A stretch of 64,000 nucleotides of DNA from Poriferisodalis sp965262965 (lineage in GTDB: Bacteria > Actinomycetota > Acidimicrobiia > Acidimicrobiales > Poriferisodalaceae): contig NZ_OZ253573.1 of NCBI RefSeq assembly GCF_965262965.1, forward strand, positions 2,046,001 to 2,110,000. Reading direction: 5' to 3'. Of the stretch, positions 35,730-44,516 are shown in pieces (position 1 is the stretch's first letter; every line of letters starts with the position of its first letter). The notes under the pieces were generated by a model. That model did no database searches. It was given only the letters and a program-made list of their open reading frames with translations, and had not been told where the DNA came from. A program made the translations under genes and the position numbers.

Positions 35730-36956
35730 TCAGGCCGTCTGAGGCGGCTCACGGGGGTAGTTGTAGAACTGCGCGACCGCGCCTCGGTCGGCGGTCTCGT
35801 TGCGGGTGTAGTGCGCGGGCATCGTCGGGGAACGCCATCGACCGGCGGTCATCAGGCTGGGCAGCTCGACGCCTATTCGTGCAAGGTCCTGAGCCATGCC
35901 GACACGTGGCGAGTGTCCGCTGAATCCGTCGCCCAGGCCGGCCTCCAAGGCTGCCTTCTTGATCCGAAGCGAGATCTGATTCGAGCTGAGCTCGAACACC
36001 CGGAGTCCCGCTGGGGCGCCATTGCGAATCGACGCAAGGGCCGCCATGGTCTGCGTCGACACGAACACCACGGCACCCTCGCCGTCGGGGTCGGTCTTCG
36101 AACGCCGAATCAGCACTCGCCCGCTGCCATCGGGCACCGTTTCGATGTCGCTCCAGGTCAGCGCGGCGCATTCGGAGACCCTGAGCATCGCGTCGCGCAT
36201 GAGCCTCACGAGAGCGATGTCGACGCTTCCTCTCCTCGCGGCGGCCTGTGCGCTCTCTCGTCTGCCGTTCTTTCCGAGTCGCTGCCGGCAGGCGCTGGCT
36301 GCGATTGCGTCGAGCGCATCCGCTGTGAGGCCCTTCGCCTGCTTCTGAGACTTGCCGGCCACTCGAGTCGCCCCCCGGAGCGTTCTCTTGACGTCCGGGT
36401 GGCTGCACGGGTTCCCGAGGCCGCAGTTGCTGTGTACGTAAGCGATCGCAGCGGCGGCGACTCGCAGCGTGGCCGGCTTGTGCCCGCGCTGCTCAAAGCG
36501 CTCAGCCAAGTACGCAGCGACATGCTCGGGCTCGGCAGGAAGTGCCGGGACGTTCCGAGTAGTGGCCCAGGTGACGAAGCTCCGCCATTGACTTCTGTAG
36601 CTGCGGATCGTGTTGTGAGTGACCTCGTGGCAAAACAGTCCGCTCAGATTCTCCGCATCGGAATCTGTGAGGAGGACAACATCGGCGATTGCCTCGTATC
36701 CCGGGCGTGTGAGGGACGAGTTCCGAGTCAGTTGCTCGCTGGTCAGGACCACGCTGTCGCGGACGACTTCTTGCCAGCAGCTGGGGCGCTGAGGAATACC
36801 CCGTTCCGTCGCATCCTCGAACGTCGAGAATCCGAGCTCATCCGTCTCTTCGCAAGAGCCGTTGGCCTCGTTGATCTGACTGGATTCGACCGGCGGTACT
36901 GACGGGCCCACACACGCAAGCCCAGTGCCGGACGCTCGCCCACTTGGTGTCGTCAT
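35730..36956 (-). CDS. Tyrosine recombinase/integrase
   Basis: A 408-aa phage-type integrase. The core-binding region includes NTIRSYRSQWRSFVTWATTR. The catalytic domain has the first Arg in RDAMLRVSECAALTWSDIE, the H-x-x-R box in FSGHSPRVGMAQ, and Tyr in AHYTRNE. ATG-36956 was chosen; the frame is open to 37001. It lies immediately upstream of the methyltransferase operon and faces the same way, suggesting that this operon, or the wider accessory region, arrived as an integrated element. No att repeats were identified. Confidence 0.88.
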   Translation of the reverse strand: MTTPSGRASGTGLACVGPSVPPVESSQINEANGSCEETDELGFSTFEDATERGIPQRPSCWQEVVRDSVVLTSEQLTRNSSLTRPGYEAIADVVLLTDSDAENLSGLFCHEVTHNTIRSYRSQWRSFVTWATTRNVPALPAEPEHVAAYLAERFEQRGHKPATLRVAAAAIAYVHSNCGLGNPCSHPDVKRTLRGATRVAGKSQKQAKGLTADALDAIAASACRQRLGKNGRRESAQAAARRGSVDIALVRLMRDAMLRVSECAALTWSDIETVPDGSGRVLIRRSKTDPDGEGAVVFVSTQTMAALASIRNGAPAGLRVFELSSNQISLRIKKAALEAGLGDGFSGHSPRVGMAQDLARIGVELPSLMTAGRWRSPTMPAHYTRNETADRGAVAQFYNYPREPPQTA

Positions 36957-37321
36957 GGGCTGACGCTGCAAGCGCACGATCGCCGTGGGCTCCACCGGCA
37001 ATATGCGACATCTGCAAAATTACATGTAGTCATACAAAGGGCAGTATCCAAGGGATAACGGCAATTGTCCCCGCCTCGATCTTGACTGTGTGAGGGCACG
37101 GAAACAAGCCCTCATTGACTATTTCTCTCGATGATTTGACTCGAATTCGTCCCCGACATTTGCTAGGTCCCATCACCACGAACTCCCCATCGGACCATGC
37201 GCATACGCACCGACTGGACTGAGAACTCCTGCCCAACAACGGCGGCGTTCGACCTCAGCGCCGCCACTAGCTTTGGCCCCCAGTCAGACGAAAGGGACAT
37301 CGGCCGTCCAACGCACTTGGC
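36957..37321. other. 365-bp gap between integrase and HicB-like gene
   Basis: Nothing convincing is encoded here. A minus-strand 69-codon frame (37030-37239) has no recognisable pattern. Part of the region (37010-37150) is AT-richer than its neighbours and probably carries the integrase promoter. Confidence 0.4.
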
Positions 37322-37618
37322 TCAGCCTGTTGAGACTTCGCGGGCCTGCGGGAAGCGGCGTGCTGAGCTCGGCGAGTCACCTGCGTGGCCCAACTTAGCC
37401 AGAAGCTCAGCCCCGCCCGGCTGCGGCTGCACACGTACTTCGATCGGGCCCACGTCGGAACGTTCGACATCGAGCGTCATCGCGATCGCCTCGCACGCGG
37501 CCGCCGGTACCTCGTCGAGGTGCCTCGCCTGCGAGAAGACGCCCCGCGGCGACGGAACCGTTATCGCCCACCACTCGCCAGACTGCTCGACTTCGACGCG
37601 ACGTCCCGAGGTGGCCAC
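37322..37618 (-). CDS. HicB-like antitoxin, orphaned copy 1
   Basis: A 98-aa protein with the core GEWWAITVPSPRGVFSQARHL and AIAMTLDVERSDVGP, a HicB-like fold used by antitoxins that bind HicA RNases. It starts at a GTG. Two close paralogues lie at 41914-42150 and 49251-49445. Its upstream partner is a broken hicA (next entry). This copy is longer, with a C-terminal extension of about 25 residues. Confidence 0.7.
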   Translation of the reverse strand: MATSGRRVEVEQSGEWWAITVPSPRGVFSQARHLDEVPAAACEAIAMTLDVERSDVGPIEVRVQPQPGGAELLAKLGHAGDSPSSARRFPQAREVSTG

Positions 37619-37622
37619 GTCA

Positions 37623-37800
37623 GGTCTTGCGACTCGACAATCGTGCCAGCCACGGCGAGGATTCCACGGGCCGTGTGTTCGCTGATTTCGCGGCGCAGCG
37701 GCATGACCAGACGCTGGCTTCCCCGCACTCAGATTTCGTGGTCCCGTCTCTCACACAGCCAGTTCAGACCAGAGCCTCCCCCAGCACCGATCGCTGCAGG
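37623..37800 (-). pseudogene. hicA toxin gene inactivated by a nonsense codon
   Basis: Aligned with the intact hicA at 42147-42347, this minus-strand sequence keeps RDHEI, then TGA at 37729-37731 where the intact gene has TGG (Trp), then VRGSQRLVMPLRREISEHTARGI in the same frame. The ATGA overlap with the antitoxin is also lost. The result is a dead toxin beside a preserved antitoxin. The 5' limit is approximate. Confidence 0.75.
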
Positions 37801-37833
37801 CTGTCACACGCCCTCCATACGGTTGATCCCACT

Positions 37834-38016
37834 ATGGAGGCGGTTCAAGCGGGGCTCGGCGGGCTGACGGCGGTGGAACAAGCGCTGGCGACGATGTCGG
37901 TAGCGTCGCGGCCCGCGGCGGCAGACCCGACGCTCAAACAACAGCCACGGCGAAGCCCGTTGTCGCCTTACGAACGAGCGTTACTCACCGAATCTCGCGA
38001 ATTGGACAGCTCGTAG
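37834..38016 (+). CDS. Possible small helical protein
   Basis: A 60-codon frame from ATG-37834 (MEAVQAGLGGLTAVEQALATM) ends YERALLTESRELDSS. It is Ala-rich and helical with no recognised family. It could be a real small gene or the residue of a decayed one. Confidence 0.3.
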   Translation: MEAVQAGLGGLTAVEQALATMSVASRPAAADPTLKQQPRRSPLSPYERALLTESRELDSS

Positions 38017-38498
38017 GGACCGTGGCACGCTACCGGACGCTCTCTCAAGACAAGCCCAGCGGACCTCATCCAAGAAATACCTCCAAATGCTATCATAATG
38101 ACTATATTAGATTCTAATCAGTTGATGTTTGCGTGAATCGCTCAAACCTGCGCTTCGGGAATTGTGCTGGCCCATATGATCGAGAAAGGAAACGAAACTG
38201 GATATCGACGATGAACTCTGCCGCACGAGAGAACCTTCGTCGCGGTTCGCGGGTCGCGCGACGGTTTCATACCTCACTCGGAATGCGCGAACGCACCCAC
38301 GCGCCGCTTCGGAGACCCCACGGCGATCTCGCCCACGGGCGGATACGAAGCACCGACCAGGCGCGAAGCCATTTCGGCGAACTGCGCCGCCATCGCCGGC
38401 CAGGTCTTCGACCGCGAGCATCCGAGGCATGTCCTGAAGCCTTTGCGTCCACTTACCGCCGATATGCAACCGATCCACAGCTAGCTTGGCCTAGATCC
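38017..38498. other. 482-bp region before the DUF4365-like cluster
   Basis: No gene is supported. The AT-rich stretch at about 38085-38125 contains several TATAAT-like hexamers and could hold a promoter, but it lies roughly 375 bp before the next start. An in-frame extension of the downstream gene through this region (from 38133) does not look like protein. Confidence 0.4.
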
Positions 38499-39020
38499 AT
38501 GAGCGTCCAACCCGTAATCGCATCGAATTTCTCGCAATGCATGGAACAGCTCCAAGAGGGATACGTGTTCAGCGTTGCCGCAACAGCGGGCTGCGCCGCC
38601 GAGCTGACGCACCGTGACCAGAATGGTATTGACGTAACGTTTACTCGCCCAAGCGGGTCCACGCTTGAAGAGGCAATTCTTCAGGCACAGCTCAAGTGCA
38701 GCACGACGTTGCAACCGGATCCCTCCAAACCCACGTTTTCTTTCAAATTCAGTCGCCGTGCACACTTCGACCATCTCGCGAAAGCGCGATCGACGGTTAC
38801 GGCGATCCTGCTCGTCATGGTCACTGACCCGGATCAGTCAAGGTGGACCTCAGGGAACCACGACTCGTTGTCGGTAAGGAAGTGTTGCTACTGGTCATAC
38901 CTCGAGGGCCAAGTAAGTCAGGCAGAGTATCCCACGGTTCAGATACCGACGCACCAAGTGTTTTCAGCTAATGCGCTCAGCGATCTCCTCGATCGACTAC
39001 AGCAAGGCCAGTCGCTGTGA
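38499..39020 (+). CDS. DUF4365-like putative PD-(D/E)XK protein
   Basis: A 173-aa protein starting MSVQPVIASNFSQCMEQLQE. The pattern A-x-x-GC-AELTHRDQNGIDVTF, followed by about 20 residues and then AILQAQLKCSTT, fits the DUF4365/PD-(D/E)XK layout, where D of GID and the QxK motif are the metal-binding and catalytic residues. The fold assignment is from pattern only. Its stop overlaps the next start (GTGA). Base usage is AT-richer than nearby core genes, suggesting acquisition. Confidence 0.55.
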   Translation: MSVQPVIASNFSQCMEQLQEGYVFSVAATAGCAAELTHRDQNGIDVTFTRPSGSTLEEAILQAQLKCSTTLQPDPSKPTFSFKFSRRAHFDHLAKARSTVTAILLVMVTDPDQSRWTSGNHDSLSVRKCCYWSYLEGQVSQAEYPTVQIPTHQVFSANALSDLLDRLQQGQSL

Positions 39021-40315
39021 GTGAATCCGACGAACTCAAACAGAAGCAAGATCCGACCGTTCTTCAAGAACCCCAACCTGAAGATACTCGTCCACTCTCT
39101 GACACATTTGGTCTAGTTGGGAGGCTAGAACCAGAGCGTCTCTTGACATTGCTCCGGGGCACCGGCTTTCAGGATGTTGGACACCGAGAGAACAGTTATG
39201 TCCGATTGGCGAATCGTGAGGACCCTCACCTTAGACACAATTCGGTAATCGTACCACTCAATCGTGCGGCAAGCGATTTCGAGGATCTGATGGCTGTGGC
39301 GCTCGAGACGCTCCGCGGTGAGTGGCCAATTGAATGGCATAGGTCGATTGAGCCGCTTCTTGGAATGGATGCAGCCGATGTATTCGACTTTCGCAAAGAA
39401 ACTTCCGCACCGCGTGGCCTCATACCCTGGAATGACGGCAGAGATCTGATAGAGAGCGCGCGATACACACTCGTCGCAGGCGCTAAGGCACATATGGAGC
39501 CTTCTCGCCATTTCTCCAATCGATTCGGTCAATTCGCAAATCGCTACCTTGACCAAGTGCTTATGGGCCAGTCGGGCGTCGGCAGCTACATTGTGACTGC
39601 GATGGCGCCAGTCACAGCCCGTGTACCTATTCGCAAGTCGTCTGACGCAACACTTGGATATGATGGTATTGATGAGGTGAGTGCTCGCGAGATTTGTACG
39701 TCGGTGATAAGAGCACTCGAAGGCGCCACGGAGGCGCTTGACCATTTCAAGATCTTAGGTTCAATGACAGGATTTGAGGAGCAAGTGAACCGAGGAGTCT
39801 CTTATGAACTCCTAAGAGCTCTCCGCGACATGTCTGCCGGAGCTGACGAAAGCGACATAACTGTCAAGGTTGCGTCGATGGGAGGCTCTCTATTTCAAGA
39901 TGTTGAACCCATGATTCACCGATTCCAATTCACGGGAGGAGACACGCCTATCTTGGAGCGGGCGTCGGTTCAACTTTCTGCTCCCTCCGAGAATTTAAAT
40001 GAGCGAGTAACCGTAGAAGGTCGAGTTCATCTTCTGACCAAGAAGGATGTGGGTATCGTTGGCGTCGTCGGCGTCGACGATGGCGATCATCGCTACCGCG
40101 TTCGGCTAAGCTCTGACGAGGAATACCATCAGGCGGTGATGGCACATGACGAGGATAGGAACATTAGGGTCGAAGGAGAGTTGTCACTTGAGGGATCTCT
40201 CCGATGGCTCTATGGCGCAATACTGCAGACCACATTAGGCAGCCCTCGCTCGCAACCGTCAGCAGGCCTTGGCCAACAGCTGGAACTAGAAGTTTCAGAA
40301 GGCTCAGGTTGCTAG
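39017..40315 (+). CDS. Uncharacterised 432-aa protein coupled to a DUF4365-like gene
   Basis: The GTG start at 39017 overlaps the previous stop by 4 bases. The protein is soluble, without signal peptide or membrane segment. A central part reads SARYTLVAGAKAHMEPSRHF and YLDQVLMGQSGVGSYIVTAM; a C-terminal beta-rich part contains RVTVEGRVHLLTKKDVGIVG and NIRVEGELSLEGSLRWLYGA, resembling repeated OB- or barrel-like strands. I do not recognise the family. Codon use favours A/T third positions more than the core genes. Strict coupling to a putative nuclease suggests a two-protein complex, possibly a defence or DNA-processing module. Confidence 0.8.
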   Translation: MSESDELKQKQDPTVLQEPQPEDTRPLSDTFGLVGRLEPERLLTLLRGTGFQDVGHRENSYVRLANREDPHLRHNSVIVPLNRAASDFEDLMAVALETLRGEWPIEWHRSIEPLLGMDAADVFDFRKETSAPRGLIPWNDGRDLIESARYTLVAGAKAHMEPSRHFSNRFGQFANRYLDQVLMGQSGVGSYIVTAMAPVTARVPIRKSSDATLGYDGIDEVSAREICTSVIRALEGATEALDHFKILGSMTGFEEQVNRGVSYELLRALRDMSAGADESDITVKVASMGGSLFQDVEPMIHRFQFTGGDTPILERASVQLSAPSENLNERVTVEGRVHLLTKKDVGIVGVVGVDDGDHRYRVRLSSDEEYHQAVMAHDEDRNIRVEGELSLEGSLRWLYGAILQTTLGSPRSQPSAGLGQQLELEVSEGSGC

Positions 40316-40472
40316 GCCCTAGGTGTTCAGGTCAGAGACCGACTGAAGGATCCACCTCGCTTGCTGGGTCCACGACTATAACTGCCACTGACGCCATACC
40401 GCTGTTGGTGGCCCGCTCGCATCACGCGCACACAACTTCATGCGAACTGACAACTAGCGCTGTATTGGAGCA

Positions 40473-40952
40473 ATGATGATCACAATCCCGATACCAGAAT
40501 GGATTCAGTGGGGCGCTTTGGTGCTGGCGATGGTGTACGCGATTCCCAAAGCGCTTCGTGCGGTGATTGTGGCATCCTTTTATCTGTTCTGCCTCGGTGT
40601 ACGGGCTTGGCCGATGCGTATCCGTGGCGAGAGCGGCGAAGCGAAACTACTGCCACGGAACGCAGTTGGGCGAAGCGAACAAGTGACTACTGACATCGTG
40701 GGTTGGGCATTCGGCGAGAGACCCGTGTTCAACGAAACCGAACTCGAGACAGATCCCGACATAGGCAAATTCGTTCCCGGTGATGTGGTGGAACTGCTTT
40801 CAGGCGGACCATCCATGACAGTCAGCGGTACTGAACGCAGACCTGATGGCTCCACGATGGTTGGGGTCGACTGGTTCGACGGCAGCACTTCCCAGAGTGC
40901 TGCGTACCCCCCTGCACAACTGAAGAAACAGTATTCGTCCGAAGATTCGTGA
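40473..40952 (+). CDS. Membrane-anchored protein with C-terminal DUF2158-like domain
   Basis: A 159-aa protein. A hydrophobic N-terminus (WIQWGALVLAMVYAIPKALR and SFYLFCLGV) gives one or two membrane segments. The C-terminus, FVPGDVVELLSGGPSMTVSG, then MVGVDWFDG and YPPAQLKK, fits the small beta-barrel DUF2158/YodC family. It lies 157 bp downstream of the 432-aa gene on the same strand and shares its lower GC. Its function is unknown. Confidence 0.7.
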   Translation: MMITIPIPEWIQWGALVLAMVYAIPKALRAVIVASFYLFCLGVRAWPMRIRGESGEAKLLPRNAVGRSEQVTTDIVGWAFGERPVFNETELETDPDIGKFVPGDVVELLSGGPSMTVSGTERRPDGSTMVGVDWFDGSTSQSAAYPPAQLKKQYSSEDS

Positions 40953-41168
40953 CAACGAGCTGCGAGCCGGCCTGGCACTTGTGGCGTCAACGTGGTCCCC
41001 ATCAACGCTAGCCCGCACCGAGGGCTCAAGCGCCGAGTTACGGGAATCAGTCCGGCGGCGTGCTGCTCAGAACAAACTGACGGGGACCCGTTAGTTTGTC
41101 CAGTCGGAGCCAAGCTGGGCACCGCGGTCACACGGGAGAATGCATGAGTCATGGCCCGCCGCCCATGA

Positions 41169-41396
41169 CTTAGTGCTTGCTCGATTCTGCACGACGCCCA
41201 CACCGCCCTGTCCAGGACCGAATTCGACGCCTACCTCCAAGGTCGATACTGCGGCGTGGCGCTGTTGCTGGATCACCCCGAGCCGCTGGCCGTCCCGATA
41301 CCGCTGCGCAAACTTCGACAGGCTCACGGCTCTCGCCCGCCCTTGAGCCCCGCCTATGTGTCCCACGCCCAGCGCAAGCGACTGCTGGCAGCGTAG
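41169..41396 (+). pseudogene. Fragment resembling an ASCH/PUA-like protein
   Basis: A 76-codon open frame without a normal start reads ALSRTEFDAYLQGRYCGVAL, LAVPIPLRKLRQ, and RPPLSPAYVSHAQRKRLLAA. The spacing of F-x-x-YL-G, P-PL-LR and PP-S-Y resembles small ASCH/PUA-like domain proteins. The N-terminal part is absent, so it is likely a relic. The assignment is tentative. Confidence 0.35.
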
Positions 41397-41421
41397 AGAC
41401 CGGTGAGGGGCCGGGTCGGCG

Positions 41422-41766
41422 TCAGCCGGCGAGAGTCGCTTCAGGGGTTGAGATCTCGACTTCGACCATTTCGAACCGGGTCGAGAGCATCGCCGTGGCG
41501 TCGCCGCCCTCAGCCAGCAACTCCGCTTCCGAGTCGGCGAGGGCCTGGGCGTAGTACGCGATGGCATCGTCGATGGACATCGCAGGCACTGATACGGGGT
41601 CGCCACTCTCGACCAGGCCATCGATGTGGAAGGCGAGCGCTTCGCGGATGTTCTCGAGCATCTCATCGGGGGTCTCGGCGGTGCTGATGCATCCCGGGAC
41701 GTCGGGCGCGTAGGCACCGTAGTTGTTCGAGGTCTGCTCAATGACGACTGCGTAGGTCAGCTTCAT
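41422..41766 (-). CDS. hicB: HicB-family antitoxin
   Basis: A 114-aa protein with the HicB partial RNase-H fold: MKLTYAVVIEQTSNNYGAYAPDVPGCISTAETPDEMLENIREAL in two blocks, FHIDGL, and a C-terminal extension. It is closely similar to the HicB at 49523-49867, also 114 aa. The start overlaps the stop of a degraded hicA (ATGA), the canonical hicAB order. With its toxin broken it may be kept as an orphan or may cross-neutralise the other HicA. Confidence 0.82.
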   Translation of the reverse strand: MKLTYAVVIEQTSNNYGAYAPDVPGCISTAETPDEMLENIREALAFHIDGLVESGDPVSVPAMSIDDAIAYYAQALADSEAELLAEGGDATAMLSTRFEMVEVEISTPEATLAG

Positions 41767-41890
41767 CGCGAACTCCCGCGGAGGCCTGCTTGTCTCAGGA
41801 TGTTGAGCCACGTACCCCTTGGCGCCTCGTGCCGAAGCTAGCCGGGGTCGTGGCCGTACCCGGCTTGCCAGGACGGCGAACCGGCGTCGC
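41763..41890 (-). pseudogene. Degraded hicA upstream of hicB
   Basis: The last part reads TWLNILRQAGLRGSSR, corresponding to RLWASIMTQAGLRRRSR in the intact HicA at 49864-50064. A preceding KPGTATTP, in another frame, corresponds to KPGTVTIP. A frameshift and a stop lie between them. The 5' end is lost or too diverged to define. Confidence 0.55.
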
Positions 41891-41913
41891 CGACAGCGGC
41901 GGCTGTGCTGGCC

Positions 41914-42150
41914 CTACTCGGCCAAGAACTCAGTCCCACCCTGCTGCTGCATATGCACGTCGATAGGACCGACGTCGGCGGGATCAACGTCGAGCATTAT
42001 GGCGATGGCCTCACGAGCGGCCGCCGGCACCTCGTCGAGGTGTCTCGCTTGGGAGAAGACGCCCCGAAGCGAGGGAACCGTTATCGCCCACCACTCGCCG
42101 AAGCGCACGACGTCGACGCGATGTCCCAAGGCGGTCACGTCAGGTCTCAT
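41914..42150 (-). CDS. HicB-like antitoxin, copy 2
   Basis: A 78-aa paralogue of the proteins at 37322-37618 and 49251-49445: GEWWAITVPSLRGVFSQARH and AIAIMLDVDPADVGPIDV. Its ATG overlaps the stop of the intact hicA upstream (ATGA), so it is the antitoxin of a complete pair. Confidence 0.78.
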   Translation of the reverse strand: MRPDVTALGHRVDVVRFGEWWAITVPSLRGVFSQARHLDEVPAAAREAIAIMLDVDPADVGPIDVHMQQQGGTEFLAE

Positions 42151-42347
42151 GGTTCAACCATCTTGCCAGCCTCGGTGAGGATGCCGCGCGCCGTGTGCTC
42201 GTTGATTTCCCGATGCCGCGGTATCACCAAGCGCTCGCTTCCCAAGATCCAGATCTCGTGATTCCGTCCTTCGCGGAGCAGGTGGAAATCTACGCCTCCC
42301 GTACGAGCGATCGCTGCGAGCTGACGCAAGAGGTCACGCTTCTTCAC
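42147..42347 (-). CDS. HicA-family toxin (putative mRNA interferase)
   Basis: A 66-aa protein from GTG-42347: MKKRDLLRQLAAIARTGGVD, GRNHEIWILGSERLVIPRHR and EHTARGILTEAG. This is the double-stranded RNA-binding-like HicA fold; the His of NHEIW is the family catalytic residue. A longer frame to 42449 is open but would be atypically long. It overlaps its antitoxin gene by 4 bases. Confidence 0.78.
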   Translation of the reverse strand: MKKRDLLRQLAAIARTGGVDFHLLREGRNHEIWILGSERLVIPRHREINEHTARGILTEAGKMVEP

Positions 42348-42449
42348 GGAGCTGATGCTCGCCCGAGGATTGCGCTGGGTCCAAGATGTTTTCGTCATCG
42401 CTGCCGCTATGTCGCCAGGGGCCCTTGAAGGCGCAGTGTCGAGCTTCAC

Positions 42450-42896
42450 GTCAATCAGCAGGTCGCGTTGCTGGCGCCGCCAGAATTCGCGCTTGCGCTG
42501 GTCACGGTGGCTTCATATGTTGAGACCATGGTAAATGTCATAGATGTGATTTGGCTTCATCCGAGCCGATTCCGCCCCTTGGAGGACGGCCCTGTCCTGC
42601 TGGCCGACACCCCTGCATTCAAGGAATGGGAGGCTCGGGTGGAGGTCTGGAACTTCTACCTGCGGCTGGGGCATCGAGCGCAAGGCTCCGGCTGACCCCC
42701 GGCCAGTTTTTCGGCGCATGAGCGAGAAGCACGTAGATGAGCGGGCTGCGAATGGTTAGCCGGAGGGGAACGTCCGCGCCTGCTGCATCGGTGGCAAGCA
42801 TCGCGGATGACGGCCCAACGGACTCGTCTACGACGCCAGGCCAATTCGTCGCGCGGAACTGACTGGCGACGATCGCCAAGAAGGTGGAGTGTTTGA
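42450..42896. other. 447-bp gap with a doubtful small ORF
   Basis: A plus-strand frame at 42468-42695 (including NVIDVIWLHPSRFRPLEDG and EARVEVWNFYL) is the only candidate; its family is not recognised and its start is uncertain. A GGTGGAG motif about 12 bp before 42897 is the probable ribosome site of the next gene. Confidence 0.35.
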
Positions 42897-44516
42897 GTGT
42901 CCTCTCGTATTCCGAAGCTTGCGGCGCAGTGGCTAAGGCCATACATCTCGTTCACTGTTTTCGACCAACCAGCCGAACGAGGATCGATCGACTTCGTTTG
43001 CAAGGCAATCCGCCGGTATGTCGACGAGGACAAGCGTTCTCAGTTGATCGCTGACGGGCTTGGCGGAACCTCAGTAGGCGCTGCGGAATCGCTTGAGCTG
43101 TCGCTGTGTATCGCATATCGGACGCAGCGCTTCCCTCCTTGGGGCAGATTGTCGTCATCCGTCGAGAACGCGGAAGGAACCGAGTCAAGACTCCATCTGG
43201 CAATCGTCTTTGAGTCCGAGGGGCTTATTGCGATCCACTCGACCGATGAGCGAATTCGTGACCAGCTCCTACGTCTGCAGAAGAAGCTGCAGCTTGGCGG
43301 AGTCGGGCTCATCACACGGCCAGCATTGGAGGAGGCCCTCTTGCAAGGCGATGTCGCTACTTTCTGGATGGGCGAAGGTGCTGCAGGTCGCGGTGGTCGG
43401 GGACCCAGGAGCAAGACGCACCACGGGATCCACCTGGAGGACACGATCGACCAGGTCGATGACCAGCGCTACACGCTCGCTGGTGCCCGGGCCACAGTCG
43501 GAGAGGACTTACTCGGGAGTCTTGGCAAGGGTGTGATCGGCACCAATCTGGAGCGATCAAGCTTCTGGCTCCGCAGGGCCAAGGACTGGCCAGAGTTCGT
43601 TGCAATCACAGCAAGGATCCTGTCAGCGATCAACGACGTGCTGAATGCAGGTGGAGGCCGAGAACGATTTGTCGTCTTCGCTCGGTACGTCGACGCCATT
43701 GACGAGCTCGAGATGCCATACGACGTCTCGTTCGTTCCGCCGGGAGAGGTACCAGGCGAGACTCCGACAGACGAAGCAGTGGACGCCTGCGATTGGCTGT
43801 CGCAGCACATCGCTGGTATCGAGGCAACTGGCCGACGCTCGGCCCGGATACTTGTTCACGAGTACGGCGGTGCTGAGTGCACGATTGTGATGAAGCCGGA
43901 TCGGCAAGGGAAGTCCATAGCAATCAACCCAACTATCGGCCCGGGAAACGAACGCTTGGGCCGACGATTCCTAGCGGAGCTCGGTCACGTCGAACCGATC
44001 TTGTACTACGGGTCCGGACACACGGTGAGCCAGCGGGGGATCGTCGCGGAGCGCTTTGCCGATGCGACCTTCGGCGGTTGGAAGTTCGAATCGCTTGGGA
44101 ACACCGATATCAGCACTGAGAAGCCTGGCAACGGGACTCGGGCCGACATCAAGCGCCTCGGAGGCCAGGACGACGACCGATCGCTCTTCGGTTGGATCAT
44201 TCGGACCTTCCGATCTGGTTGGCTCTTCTGCGACGACGGTCCTGATGAGCTGTTCGACTTCCTGCACCTTGACCCGGCGGAAGGACGTCTGTCTGTCTGG
44301 CACGTCAAGGCTTGTGCGTCTGGCTCACGACGCTCCATCGCTGTAGTTCCATACGAGCAAGTGTGTGCTCAGGTGACAAAGAACATCCCCTCCCTGTCTC
44401 CTCAAAAGCTCGTGGATGACCTTGGTCTGCGACATTCAGAGAACCGACTAGGAGACTGCTGATTTATTGGGCGCGATTTCCGCGTGCGGGGTGGGGGCGC
44501 GCGGGACAATGTCGGG

